From: Diphasiastrum complanatum
Taxonomy: Eukaryota > Streptophyta > Lycopodiopsida > Lycopodiales > Lycopodiaceae
Length of the DNA: 64,000 nucleotides
Direction: 5' to 3'
Assembly: GCA_029204225.1 (NCBI GenBank)
Contig: CM055111.1
Location: forward strand, 18,186,668-18,250,667
The notes beneath the pieces are model-generated. The model was given only the letters and a program-made list of their open reading frames with translations, was not told the DNA's origin and ran no database searches. Positions 10,548-20,520 of the stretch are shown piece by piece; positions within the stretch are counted from its first letter, which is position 1; each line of letters begins with the position of its first letter. A program made the translations under genes and the position numbers.

Positions 10548-11567
10548 TTGTTTGGAGACAATTTTGTACATCCATCTGGGATGAGTTCATTTGTTAATGT
10601 GATGGAAATTTTTGATTCACATTATGAAGTTTATTCTTTATTTGCCAAGCCAATTTTGGATTTATCTAAAATGCATCTAAGTAGTTTTGAATTGTTAAAA
10701 ATTCTAAACTCGGTAGACTTAGATCAGGAGCAAATTGAGAAGAATAAGTTACTGTTTGAATTTAAAGATGTATTTCCAGATGAATTACCTCATGGAATAT
10801 TGCCGTCCAGATCGGTAGACCATAAGATAATGTTAATTCTTGGTAGTAGACAACCTTACAGGTTTTCCCAGAAAGAAGAGATAGAGATTACTAAGAAAAT
10901 TAAAAATTATCTAAAGATGGGTCATTTTAAGCCAAGTAAGTCACCTTGGAGTGCTCCTATTCTTCTTAAATCAAAGAAAGATGGAGGCTTCAGGTTATGT
11001 GTGGACTACAAGGGGTTGAATAAGGTAACTATTAAAAATAAATATCTTTTGCCTCGTATGGATGATTTGGTAGATCGATTAGGTGGAGCAAAATACTTCA
11101 CAAAGATAGATCTTAGAACCGGTTATCATCAAATTAGGATTCATCTGGATGACGTGCAAAAGACCGATTTTTGGACAAGATTTGGTCATTATGAATTTTT
11201 CATGCTTCCTTTTGGGTTGACGAATGCACCAGCTACGTTCCAACAGATGATGAACGATATTTTTCATCCATATCTAGGGAAGTTTGTGGCTATATTCTTG
11301 GATGATATTCTCATCTACAATAGGACACTTACGAAGTATTTGAGTAATCTCAAGATTGTCTTAGATATTCTCAGGCGAGAGAAAGTTTATGCTAAGGAAT
11401 CTAAATGTGATTTCTTTAAGCATGAGTTGTTGTACTTCGGTCATAAGATCACCCATACTGGGTTGGAGATTGATGAGAGTAAGGTCAAGACAGTGCTTGA
11501 GTGGCCAATACCAAAGACTCTGAAGTACTTTTGTAATCAGAATGATACGAGGGGTCATAAAGCTTGA
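10548..11567 (+). pseudogene. Ty3/gypsy reverse transcriptase, 339 aa, RNase H deleted
   Basis: The domain order is clear. KMGHFKPSKSPWSAPILLKS and GGFRLCVDYKGLNK come first, then YFTKIDLRTGYHQIRI, which carries the first catalytic Asp. FFMLPFGLTNAPATFQQMMN follows, and the catalytic box is FLDDILIY. It continues to KVKTVLEWPIPK and then breaks off. The next readable pol sequence (11,580-11,690, YVKGSSNQVADAL) is the extreme end of RNase H, so most of RNase H is missing. The core motifs are otherwise intact. The frame ends at a TGA at 11,565. Sequence type is the chromovirus lineage, consistent with the chromodomain downstream. Confidence 0.93.
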
Positions 11568-11569
11568 TG

Positions 11570-12445
11570 GGCTGAGCTTATATAGGAATTTGATCATGAG
11601 ATCTGATATGTCAAGGGCAGCTCTAACCAGGTTGCGGATGCACTTAGTTGGATTGGTAAACTAAATGAACTTTCATTCACCTAGATTTTCACTAATCTGT
11701 ATCTTTCGTTGAGAGGAAAGTTTGAATTGAATTCTCATTTTGGTCCTATCTGGAAGATGGTGGAGATAGGCAAAAATGAGAATGGAATAGAGATTTACTC
11801 ACAAGGGTCTCAGGTTCATAGGAAAGATAAGAAGATAGCGGAACAGTTCTCTATCCAAGGTGGTTCACTATTTCGGAATGGAAAAATTTGTGTACCAATG
11901 GATGATGAGTTAAAGAAGAAAATTCTTTATGAAAAAGAGAGTTTTATTGGCCGAAACTTAAGCCATTTGGCGAATCTTCTGTGGTTAAATGTAGAGCTTG
12001 TCAATTAGCCAAAGCTGAACACTTAAAGACTGGAGGGTTGTTACATCCCCTAGATGTCCCTCAGAAACGATGGGAAAATATATATATGGACTTTGTGGTT
12101 GGACATCCAAGGACCCAACATCAAAATAATTCTATTTGAGTTGTGGTAGACAGGTTGACAAAGTTAGCTACTTTTATACTAGTCAAGTCAACTGCTAAGG
12201 CTTCAAATTTAGCCCAGATCTTTGTGGAAAGATTATTTAGGCTTCAAGGATTGCCAAGAGATATAGTTAGTGATAGAGATCCTAAATTTACAAGTCACTT
12301 TTGGTCAGCTATGTTTCATAAGCTTGAATCCTCGTTTAGTTTTAGTTTTTCTGATCATCCTGAATCAGATGGACAGACTGAGAGAACTAATCAGACTATG
12401 GAGGATATGTTGAGAACATATGTGTCTCACAGGCAATCTTAGTGG
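11570..12445 (+). pseudogene. Ty3/gypsy integrase, broken
   Basis: After the RNase H tail, 11,709-12,008 holds the linker and zinc-binding region (GSLFRNGKICVPMDDELKKK and a degraded HHCC). From 12,020 the core follows (GGLLHPLDVP, WENIYMDFVVG with the first Asp). From 12,143 come MVDRLTKLATFILVKSTAK, LPRDIVSDRDPKFTSHFW (second Asp) and SDGQTERTNQTMEDML (catalytic Glu). Stops and frameshifts separate the pieces, for example TGA for Trp at 12,138. It catalyses strand transfer in intact elements. Confidence 0.88.
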
Positions 12446-13140
12446 AAAGAATTATGTTCCTTTGATTGAGTTTGCTTATAACAGAAGGAAATAATCTGCT
12501 ACAGGTTATAGTCTGTTTATGTTGATGTACAGTTTTCAATCCAGATCTTCGGTAAATGTGAAGACAAAGTCTGTTAAGATCCAGAAAGTTGCGGATTTCT
12601 TGCATGATATGCATGAAATGTTGCAAGTGGCCCGTGATTGTATCCGGAGTTCTCAGGATAGAGCTAAGCACTACACCAATCTTAAGAGGTCTCCCCGAGA
12701 TTTTTAAGTTGATGAATGGGTATATCTTAGAATACCTAAGGATCCTAAGACTATGCGTACGAGGAAGCATTATAAATTGTCTACGAGAAATTGTGGACCA
12801 TTTCGGATTATAAAAAAAAATTGGTTCTTTAGCTTACGAACTATATCTTCAGAACAAGTCTACAGCTCACCATGTGTTTCATGTAAGCCATCTTGAATTA
12901 AGTTTACATGAAGGTGACATAGTTGGTTCAGAGGAAGATCTTATCCATTTGAAAGACTTAGCGCTTAGTGTTCCTTTGGAACTTAAAAAAGTAATCTGAA
13001 CCAGAGATAAACAATTGAGAAATTGTTCTATCTCTGATTGCCTGATCAGGTGGAAGGGACAAATTGAGGATGATTATTCATGGGAGCGGGTCAAAAGCAT
13101 AAAGAAGAATTTTTCTAGGTTTCACTTCTAGAGATAGAAG
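12446..13140 (+). pseudogene. Ty3/gypsy integrase C-terminus with chromodomain
   Basis: Frames give CARDCIRSSQDRAKHYTNLK-like sequence (12,630-12,700), then YKLSTRNCGPF and HHVFHVSHL, the usual integrase C-terminal region. At about 13,040-13,125 CLIRWKGQIEDDYSWERV is the chromodomain signature that marks chromoviruses and directs integration to heterochromatin. Several stops are present. It is followed by a purine tract (AGGGAGGGAGAA, 13,148-13,159) and the LTR. Confidence 0.8.
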
Positions 13141-13159
13141 TGGTTCAAGGGAGGGAGAA

Positions 13160-13440
13160 TGTTACGTCCATGTCCTGTACAAGGGAATCAGAATAATTCC
13201 TGACGTGAATAGCCGGTCACTCCAGTTGTATGTGGCTATTAGTTATGCTACGTCATTTTGGACGTGGTCGTATTAAGTAATTAATAGTCATATGAGGGAT
13301 CGGACCTATAATTGGACATAGTAGCACATGCATGGTGAAGACTACTTTAATGTAAGAATACGAGGTCAATAGCTCAATTTAGGTTGCATAGGAGTACTAA
13401 AAAGAATATTCTATCTCTCTTGAGGAGAATAAATCCATTG
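13160..13440 (+). repeat. 3' LTR start of gypsy element
   Basis: TGTTACGTCC directly follows the AAGGGAGGGAGAA polypurine tract, the standard arrangement for plant gypsy elements. The right border is not certain: Copia integrase sequence on the minus strand begins by about 13,460, and no clear CA terminus or target duplication was found, so the LTR is either about 280 bp or truncated by the neighbouring Copia. Confidence 0.6.
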
Positions 13441-14050
13441 GAAATCGCCCATCCTCCTATTGTGAATTGTGATTCTTGAGCCAGCTTCTCCTCTCCTCTC
13501 TTGTGTTCTTCACTATGGCTTGGAGGTGGATTGGTTAGGGTATTGACTAGCCTCTCCATATTGGTTGGGTGGTTCATGCTCCATAGGTGTCCTTTTGGTT
13601 TGTATGTGACAAGATTCTTGAAGATCTTCACTTGGCAATCATTATTTGTCCTATGATCCAGCTTCTTCCTAAGCTGTTTAGGCATGTGAACAAAACATAC
13701 ACAACCAAAGATTTTTAAATGGCTGATACTAGGCTTGTGTCCATGCCAAACTTCATAAGGAGTTTTGTTGTTGACAACTTTGGTGTTGGATCTATTCTGT
13801 AAGTAACAGGCGATGGCAATAGCTTTTGCCAAAACTTTGCAAGTAGGTGCGCTTGATGTAGCATGGATCTAGCTGAGTTGAGAAGAGTTCAATTCTTCCT
13901 TTCTGCAATCTTGTCCTGTTGAGGTAAATAGGAAGTGGTGAACTATCTTGTAATACCATGTTCAGCCATGTAGTCAGACATCTCGTTAGAGAGGTATTCG
14001 CCGCCACCATTAGTTCGGAGTGCTTTCACTTTTGTATTGCGGATGTATTT
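13374..14050 (-). pseudogene. Copia integrase, C-terminal half (scrambled element B)
   Basis: Minus-strand frames encode KVKALRTNGGGEYLSNEM (second catalytic Asp replaced: RTN for RTD), then FGKSYCHR-type sequence in alternating frames, and MAKAIAIACYLQNRSNTKVV followed by KTPYEVWHGHKPSISHLKIFGCVCFVH. These are the integrase core end and GKTPYE..W.G.KP signature of Copia elements. Several frameshifts and stops are present. Its upstream partner on the strand is RNase H rather than the integrase N-terminus, so the element is rearranged. Confidence 0.85.
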
Positions 14051-14295
14051 TCCATCTGCAAAATCAGAGGTTCATTTCTCGTTTCACCTAGTTCGTCAAA
14101 GAACTATTTGAGCCAAGTGATTTCATTGGCCATCTTTGTTGTTGTTACGTATTCTGCATCGCCAAATGATTGAGCCACGATGTTTGCTTTTTGATGACCC
14201 AGAGAATTGCTGCTCCTGCTACAATGGTACATCCTCCTGAGAAACTTTTGTAGTCATCCTTGAGAGATGTCCAACTAGCATCACTATATGAAAGC
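14051..14295 (-). pseudogene. Copia RNase H fragment fused to integrase
   Basis: Read on the minus strand this encodes DASWTSLKDDYKSFSGGCT, ILWVIKKQTS and NEPLILQMENTSAIQ, the RNase H of the Copia family also seen at 51.4-51.7 kb. Immediately after the AIQ codons the frame becomes integrase KVKALRTN. In a normal Copia pol, RNase H is last and integrase is upstream, so this join is a recombination product. Confidence 0.8.
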
Positions 14296-14299
14296 ATCT

Positions 14300-15165
14300 G
14301 GAACCATGCATCACAAGAATAACACGATACATTCGATTTTCGAATTTAGCCAACACGAATCGATAGTATGTCCTTCGCATTTGCATCTCACGCATGTCTT
14401 CTTATCGCCATTCTGTTATTTTTGCTTCTCTTTGTTTTTCCATTTGCCTATGTTGGCTCCTTCTGCTTGCTGGTCTCGATCATGCTTTCGGTATGACTCC
14501 CTCTTAGGCTTGAACTACTTCTTCGTCTTCTCCTTGTTGTTGTAGAGAGCTTGGTCAGAAGCATCCTTGTGATCAAGATGCTCACAATCTTCGACTTCTT
14601 CTTGAATCTTGATCATTTTCTTTTAGAGTGTCATAGCTAGATCCTTTGCTAGCAGCTTCTGGGTTGTCTGGAAGGATCTTGGTAAAGCTCTTAATAGATA
14701 TGTGAGTTGTTTCTCTGCTGATACTGCATTCTCTGCTACGAAATTGTGTAATGAAAGGATTAGATCCTTCATCTTTCTGATAAAGGAGATGAGGTCTTTG
14801 CCATCCCATTGTAGGTTTGTCAGCTGATCTTCAAGCAACGTGAACTGATTGTGTGATTTTGTTTGAAATTTTGTGAGTAAAGTATCTCACATCTCTCTTG
14901 CATTGGAGAGTGTAGCGAGGTCGAGTTAGGCTATCCTCAATGGATGATGACAACACGACTACTGCCTTGTCGTTCTTCTCTCTCCATTCACGTACATCTT
15001 TGCCTGTAATTGTAGGCATCTCCTCGGTTCCATCCACCTAGGGAAATAATCCTTCTCCCTTTAGTATAAGAGAGGTCTTGACCTTCCATGCAAGGAAGTT
15101 AGATCCTGATGAGTTAAGAATTGTGCAGATTTTTGATTGTATACTGCTTATTGAAGCCATTGTTG
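14300..15165 (-). pseudogene. Copia gag (UBN2-type) of scrambled element B
   Basis: The frame opens at about 15,162 (MASISSIQSKICTILNSSG), then SNFLAWKVKTSLILKGEGLF, an in-frame TAG, VDGTEEMPTITGKDVREWRE, and MLEDQLTNLQWDGKDLISFI through AVSAEKQLTYLLRALPRSFQ. This is the retrotransposon gag of plant Copia elements, the capsid precursor. It is close to the gag at 56,168-56,960 on the plus strand and shares the same TAG. Frameshifts occur near 14,900 and 14,640. Beyond 14,580 the frame has basic, zinc-knuckle-like remnants (14,340-14,470). Confidence 0.85.
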
Positions 15166-15255
15166 TGAACTATGTTCTCACTTGTTAATGGTTCTTTGTC
15201 ATGAATGCTTTGCCTCATGGATCTGATAGCTTTGTGGCTATGTCAGACTATGACA

Positions 15256-15268
15256 GGCTCTGATAGCA
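15256..15268 (-). other. Primer-binding site of Copia element B
   Basis: Minus strand TGCTATCAGAGCC, one change from the initiator-Met tRNA complement TGGTATCAGAGCC seen in the other Copia elements here. It lies between the LTR and gag. Confidence 0.65.
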
Positions 15269-16139
15269 GAGAGCAAAAAAATCGTGACTCGAAAACAAAA
15301 CATGAAGTGAAACAATCGTGAATGAAATCAATTCGGATGGTTGTTGATCATTGCCTACTATATCATTCCTACAATTCACCAGAATGTAGACAGACATTGT
15401 TGACCTATGTTATGAATTAATTCAGCATTCAACAAGATTGAACCAATGTGTGGAATAGATAAAACAAGTGAATGAGATACATGAACAATAGCAAACAGTA
15501 ATTGAATCAAGATCAGACAAAATTCAGAATGATATGTGCATAGTTGATACAACATTGTCTATTGATCCTCTTGGTTTCAAGCACTGTGTGATAGACCCAC
15601 ACAGTGCATTGGCGTGACAGAAAAGTGTTCTCCCACGAATAGTGTCTCGCTTACTAGTGGACTTCTTGGATCTCCGCGGATCCTGCTTACAAAATTGTCT
15701 CGCTCACTAGCGGACTTTTTAGTCCTATATTTTGTTTATCTGTGTCTGTGTATATTTGATGCATCTAGCAATTGCATATATTTAGAGTAACATTTTTGAC
15801 TAGATAGACTAAACAATCTATAACTAATCATAGATTACGAGAGCAGTGGATTAGACACGTCCTAACGCTCTTCTGCTAACGTCACCATATCATATCATGG
15901 AGTAGTACTTCATGGTACTTGTTTGACCTTCCTGGTCCTTTGGAGCGCGAAGGGTTTTGTGTCATGAAAAGTTTTGTGTCGTTTCACATCGTTTGACCTT
16001 CTTCTATTGTGTCGCAAACATTTTTCTTTCATGTCGTTTGACCCTCTCCTGTTGTTCGTGTTGTTCGCGAACATTTCGTTTTCATATCTTTTTGTCAAAT
16101 TGGGAGTCAAGAGCTAGTAGAGCTTTGGTAACAGAAACA
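15269..16139 (-). repeat. LTR of scrambled Copia element B
   Basis: On the minus strand it runs from TGTTTCTGTTACCAAAGC at 16,139 to the primer site at 15,268 (about 870 bp). The start resembles that of the plus-strand LTR at 55,425 (TGTTTCTATTTACAAAGC), and both share the GAAAATGTTCGCGAACA-like and CTCCA(A/T)G(A/G)AGGACCAG(G/C)AAGGTCA stretches. Upstream on the same strand lies protease coding sequence rather than a polypurine tract, so the left junction is abnormal. The exact start is uncertain. Confidence 0.55.
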
Positions 16140-16870
16140 TTTTGTTTCTTCATCATCGAAGATTGTATACTGTTCAGATGAGAAAGTAATAGTGTAGCCC
16201 TCATCACTCATTTTAGAAACTGACAACAAGTTCTTTGACAACTGAGGTATGTGAAGAACATTGGTGACATAAATAGAAAGATCATTGTTGAAAGTGATTT
16301 TGACTATCCCTTTGCTTTCCACGCGTATGGTGCTTGAATCTCCAAGGTAGATGAATTGATCTCTGTTGTAAGCTGCATACTCAATAAACCATTCCTTGCG
16401 ACAAGTCATGTGTTGGGTAGCTTCACTATCCAAGTACCAGCTATCGTGGTCTTTGTTGCCACTGTTGTAAGCCATTAATAGGTGTGTATCTTGTTCCCTA
16501 AATTTTGTCGCATTGGAGGAATTTGGGTATTGTTGTTGTTGCTTATTTGCCTCGTTGTAGATGCAGATGCGACACTCCTTGATGTTGTGATTGGCTCTCA
16601 CTGCACTTGATTCTTGGCTTTGGAATAGTCTTTCTTCTTGGTGTACAGGGCCATGGATTTGTCTTTCATGAATAGGTCACTGGTCTTTCTCCGCATTTCT
16701 TCTTGAAGAAGATGACCGATCACCTTTTGAAGAGTGAGGTCCGGTTGTGTGGAGATCATCACCACAAAGTATTCATATGACTTTGGAAGAGAATCTTGTA
16801 GTTAGCAGTGAGTCTCAGGGGTCAGTTAGCACCCCTGAGAGGGGGGGTGCTAAATATCTGCCAAAAGAAG
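16140..16870 (-). pseudogene. Copia gag C-terminus and protease
   Basis: Minus strand from about 16,800 gives LQDSLPKSYEYFVVMISTQP and LTLQKVIGHLLQEEMRRK (gag), then a basic linker, a degraded knuckle (KECRICIYN) and the protease DSWYLDSEATQHM, where the catalytic DSGA has become DSEA (Gly to Glu), then FIYLGDSSTIRVESKG and LHIPQLSKNLLSVSK. The frame stops at the LTR at 16,139. This piece belongs to an element distinct from, or rearranged with, the gag at 14.3-15.2 kb. Confidence 0.82.
16813..16853. repeat. Nested short palindromes
   Basis: TCTCAGGGG pairs with CCCCTGAGA, and TTAGCACCCC pairs with GGGGTGCTAA in an overlapping arrangement, giving two mutually exclusive hairpins within about 40 bp. 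It lies at the edge of the Copia gag remnant. Confidence 0.7.
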
Positions 16871-16909
16871 CTTACTATCATCAGGTAAGTCATATTTTAG
16901 CCTGGGGAA

Positions 16910-17269
16910 CTAATTATTCTTAAAGATATTGGTGACAATTTTGCACAATTTATGCCTCATAAAGTCTTTCTTTTGAAAAACATTGATCAACGTTTGTACT
17001 TTCTCAATGAAAATGTTTTGATCACCACAACAATACATTGCTGCAATGACCTGTGAAATAATGACCTCGCATGAATCGAAAATAGGCATGTTTGATGAAA
17101 GATGAATATATTGGCAGATCGAAAAGGGTAGTGTTTTCCTTTTATCATTTTTTGACATTAGGAAATTGTCTGTATTTGACTCAAATTTAGTAATAATGTT
17201 TAACAAGCTGGCAATATTGTTTTCAACATTGTTTTTAGTGCTCTTCAACAAGACAAATGAATGTTCCAA
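16910..17269 (-). CDS. Unrecognised 119-aa open frame
   Basis: An open frame between Copia remnants with ordinary amino-acid composition (MEHSFVLLKSTKNNVENNIA, CCGDQNIFIEKVQTLINVFQ, HKLCKIVTNIF). It has no introns visible, no recognised domain and no partner in the window. It could be a fragment of an unidentified gene or chance. From 17,275 to 17,680 nothing else is seen. Confidence 0.25.
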   Translation of the reverse strand: MEHSFVLLKSTKNNVENNIASLLNIITKFESNTDNFLMSKNDKRKTLPFSICQYIHLSSNMPIFDSCEVIISQVIAAMYCCGDQNIFIEKVQTLINVFQKKDFMRHKLCKIVTNIFKNN

Positions 17270-17689
17270 GTAAAATACTTACATATTATTGGAGAATGAT
17301 ATTTTCTAGTGATCTTTGCACCTAGTAAAATTCCTATAAAAAAGTGGCTAGGTCATTAGGAGAAGCCATAATTTAATATCCATTGGGTGCAAGGGTCACT
17401 AAAAGGCATTTTCCCAAGTGTAAAAGATTGTCTTGGAATTTAATTATGGCTAAAAATATTTTTATGGCCCACAGATTTTGACATTTTACAAGGTGCAATA
17501 TGCTTCCCAAAATTCTTTATGGTCATTTTATGAGCTGTAAATTGCTTTTGAAAAGTTTGATGGAATTCAAGATTTCGTAACATGTCACATGTCACTTTCA
17601 TAAACAATAATCTACTTTACATTCTATATGTATAAAACTCACACACAAAGCTAAAGCAATACTTTTGAAAAGAAATGCATTTTTTCCTT

Positions 17690-17930
17690 GCCACCAACAC
17701 TGTGATACCTAAGAATTCATTCCCCTCCTCCTCTCAAGGACTTATTAAACTTATTCCCAAATCTGAGGCGCCCACTAGAATATCTAATTACCTCCCTCTA
17801 ACTATGCTAAACACCTCTTACAAGAACGTAGCGAAAGCCATTACTAGAAGGATTGCCCCTCTTCTCTCCTCTCCTCCCACTTTTCCAAGAGTCAATATGG
17901 TTTTATTGAAGATAGATCCCTTTTGACACC
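17690..17930 (+). pseudogene. LINE (L1-type) reverse transcriptase scrap
   Basis: GLIKLIPKSEAPTRISNYLP followed by LTMLNTSYKNVAKAITRRIA matches the plant L1 reverse transcriptase block GLI.LIPK....I.N.RPI.LLN..YKI.AK.LA.R. Only this block remains. The frame ends at 17,924 and a Copia fragment begins soon after. Confidence 0.75.
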
Positions 17931-17934
17931 ATAA

Positions 17935-19950
17935 GGTTCTAGCCTACGGAAGAAGAAGCAGCTATCTTTACAAACTTAGCCACTGCTACTCTTCTAACAG
18001 TCAAGCCTTCACATAGCCACTTCTGAATCAACTGATATGCTGTGGCATTTTAGACTTGGCCACCTTAATTTCAATAGTATTCAGCAAATGTCTGCTCAGA
18101 GTCTAGTACAAGATCTGTTGTCTATCAGCAAGCCCACTTCTCCGTGCAAAAGTTGTATTATCAACAAGCATGCTAGAACCCCTTTCACTTCAGATTCAGT
18201 TTATACTTCCAAAGGCTTGCTTGGCCTTGTACATAGTGACATTTGTGGCCTGATGCAGACTGCTTTGACAGGGAGAGATCTCTATTTCCTAACCTTCATC
18301 GATGACTTCTCATGAAGGATTGCTATTTACTTTTTGAAGAAAAAATTTGAAGCATTCAAATTCTTCAAGTAGTTCAAGGTGTTTGCAGAAAACCAGACCC
18401 AGAGGAAGATCAAGTCTCTATGCATAGATGGAATGGGGGAGTATATCTCCACAAAATTTAAGGAGTGCTACAAGGCCAGCGGAATACATCAACAATACAA
18501 CCAGTCCAATGGTATAGTTGAACTAAAGAATCAGACACTCATCGAAAGTGCCAAGAGCATGATGGCCCATGCCTCTCTTCCAAAGAAAATTTGGGCAAAA
18601 GCTATTACTTCAGCTGTTTATTTGTACAATCGATCCGTTACCAAAGCCTTGAATGGCAAGACACCTTATGAGGTGTGGACATGATCGAAACCATCATTCA
18701 AAAGTATTCGAGTGTTTGGATGCATCACTTTCGTTTAGATCCCTGAAGATCTAAGAAGAAAGCTTGATGACAAGAGTAGAAAAATGATTTTCATTAGCTA
18801 TTCCCCAGACCACAAGGCATACAAGCTCTACAATCTGGATACCGAGAAGGCATTCACTAGTAGAAATGTCATTTTTGTGGAAGACCGATTCATCGACTAC
18901 AAAGGAAAAGCTCCATCGATTTCCTATCCCAGAGCCAACAATTTGGAGCTCAGAATTGATCAACAACTCAACTCTGACTTTGACAAAGAGACAGACCCTC
19001 GACAAATCGAACCATCTCAGAGGATCAATGTTCAACCTAGAAGATCGAACTGATCCAGACAGCCTCCATCCTTATTCATGGATGATCCAGCCTGCTACTT
19101 TGTCCAGGAACCAAACATTGTTTCAGAGGCAATGGCGACACTTGATGCTGACTAGTGCAAACCAAAATGGACATTGAATTTGATTATCTCATCGAGAATC
19201 AAACATGTACTACTATTGAGCTGCCAAAGGATCGAAATCCGATTCCATACAAATGGATATTCAAAGCGAAGTATGATGCTGAAGGAAAATTAAATCGATA
19301 CAAGGCTAGACTTGTCGCCAAAGACTACTCCCAGATTTCAGATCTGGATTATTTAGAGACCTTCAGCCTTGCCGTTAAGCATGCTTCGATCCGTCTACTA
19401 CTCTCCTTTGCAGCTACAACTGATCTTGAAGTCCACCAAATGGATGCCTAGACTACCTTCCTCAACGGGACTATCGAAGAGGAGATCTACATGTCATAGT
19501 CAGAAGGATACAAGCTCAGGGGCAAGGAGCACCTTGTATGCAAAATTTACAAGGCACTCTACGAGTTGAAACGGTCACCTAGAGCTTGGTTCCAGAAAAT
19601 CAATGCATTTTTTTATCGAGAATGGTTTTATTTCAAACTCAACAGACTCGAATGCCTACTTCAAGTCTGTATCAGATTACTTCATCATCATTACTCTCTA
19701 TGTAGATGATACACTTCTATTCAGTATTGATCTGAATCTGATGAAGGGATCGAAATGCATGCTGTCCCAAGAGTATAAAATGAGTGACATGGGTCGAACC
19801 CACTACTGTCTCGAAATCCAAATCCAAATCCAAAGAGATTGATCCAATAGATTGATTTTCATCAGTCAGCAATGATATTTCAACAATGTGCTGAAAAAGT
19901 ATGGAATGGCTAGCTACAAACCAAGTCACTTTTCACTTGACTTTGGACAT
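17935..19950 (+). pseudogene. Copia pol fragment C: integrase to reverse transcriptase
   Basis: Read in order: pre-integrase zinc region (LWHFRLGHLNF...CKSCIINKHA, 18,037), integrase core LGLVHSDICGLMQT (first Asp), CIDGMGEYIS (18,425), NGIVELKNQTLIESAKSMMA (Glu), GKTPYEVW (18,655), linker, then reverse transcriptase IPYKWIFKAKYDAEGKLNRY (19,240), YKARLVAKDYSQ, KIYKALYELKRSPRAWFQKI and the catalytic YVDDTLLF (19,700). A T-run insertion at about 19,612 shifts the frame. At least seven stops lie at positions normally coding Trp or Gln (18,314; 18,371; 18,682; 18,739; 19,051; 19,450; 19,497). Gag, RNase H and LTRs are missing. Confidence 0.92.
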
Positions 19951-19957
19951 AAATAAA

Positions 19958-20520
19958 TCATCCGAGCACAGATTATGAGACGCTCCGTCCATGAGACATA
20001 TTATTTGAGCCTCCCAGTTACGCCGTCATTTTGGTTGTAATCGCTATATTATTGTGCTTCGGTGTAATACAGCAGCAGCATGCTTTTCTATCTGTGTATA
20101 ACGTAGATGAATGCTTGTTGTGATTGAATGCACTTTATTGTTATTTGATCATGCTTGTTTACTCACTCTGATCAGAACACGGACGTCTATGACTCCTCAA
20201 TTTCTGATTAGACGATGGCTGTCTTTGATGCCTAGGAAACTCGCGATATCATACTGCTCTTTCCATCTATTTCAGAACACGGACGTCTACGACTCCTCAA
20301 TTTCTGACTAGATGATGGTTGTCTTTGATTTCGAAGAAACTCACGATATCATATTGCTCTTTCCATCTATTTCATAACCAAACTTCACATTGAACTCATT
20401 TTCCAGTAATACCACACACAAACCATTTCTAATCTCTTCGGTGGACTTTACTCTCATTTTTGTGAGTATGAACTAACTTTTAAGATCCCGTTGGCCAATT
20501 AGATTACTTAAGCTGTGATT
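19958..20520 (+). repeat. Direct duplicate A, left part
   Basis: Matches 27,171-27,735 in the same orientation. It contains two copies of a 100-bp unit starting CAGAACACGGACGTCTA (20,173 and 20,273) whose translation includes VFDSEETRDI-like residues. No family recognised. In duplicate B the sequence runs straight on to the right part, whereas here 1.6 kb intervenes. Confidence 0.85.

Noticed and set aside
16820-16860. Helitron 3' end (hairpin followed by CTAA)
   Set aside because: The base after CTAA is A rather than the expected T target, and no 5' TC end or Rep/helicase sequence is present.
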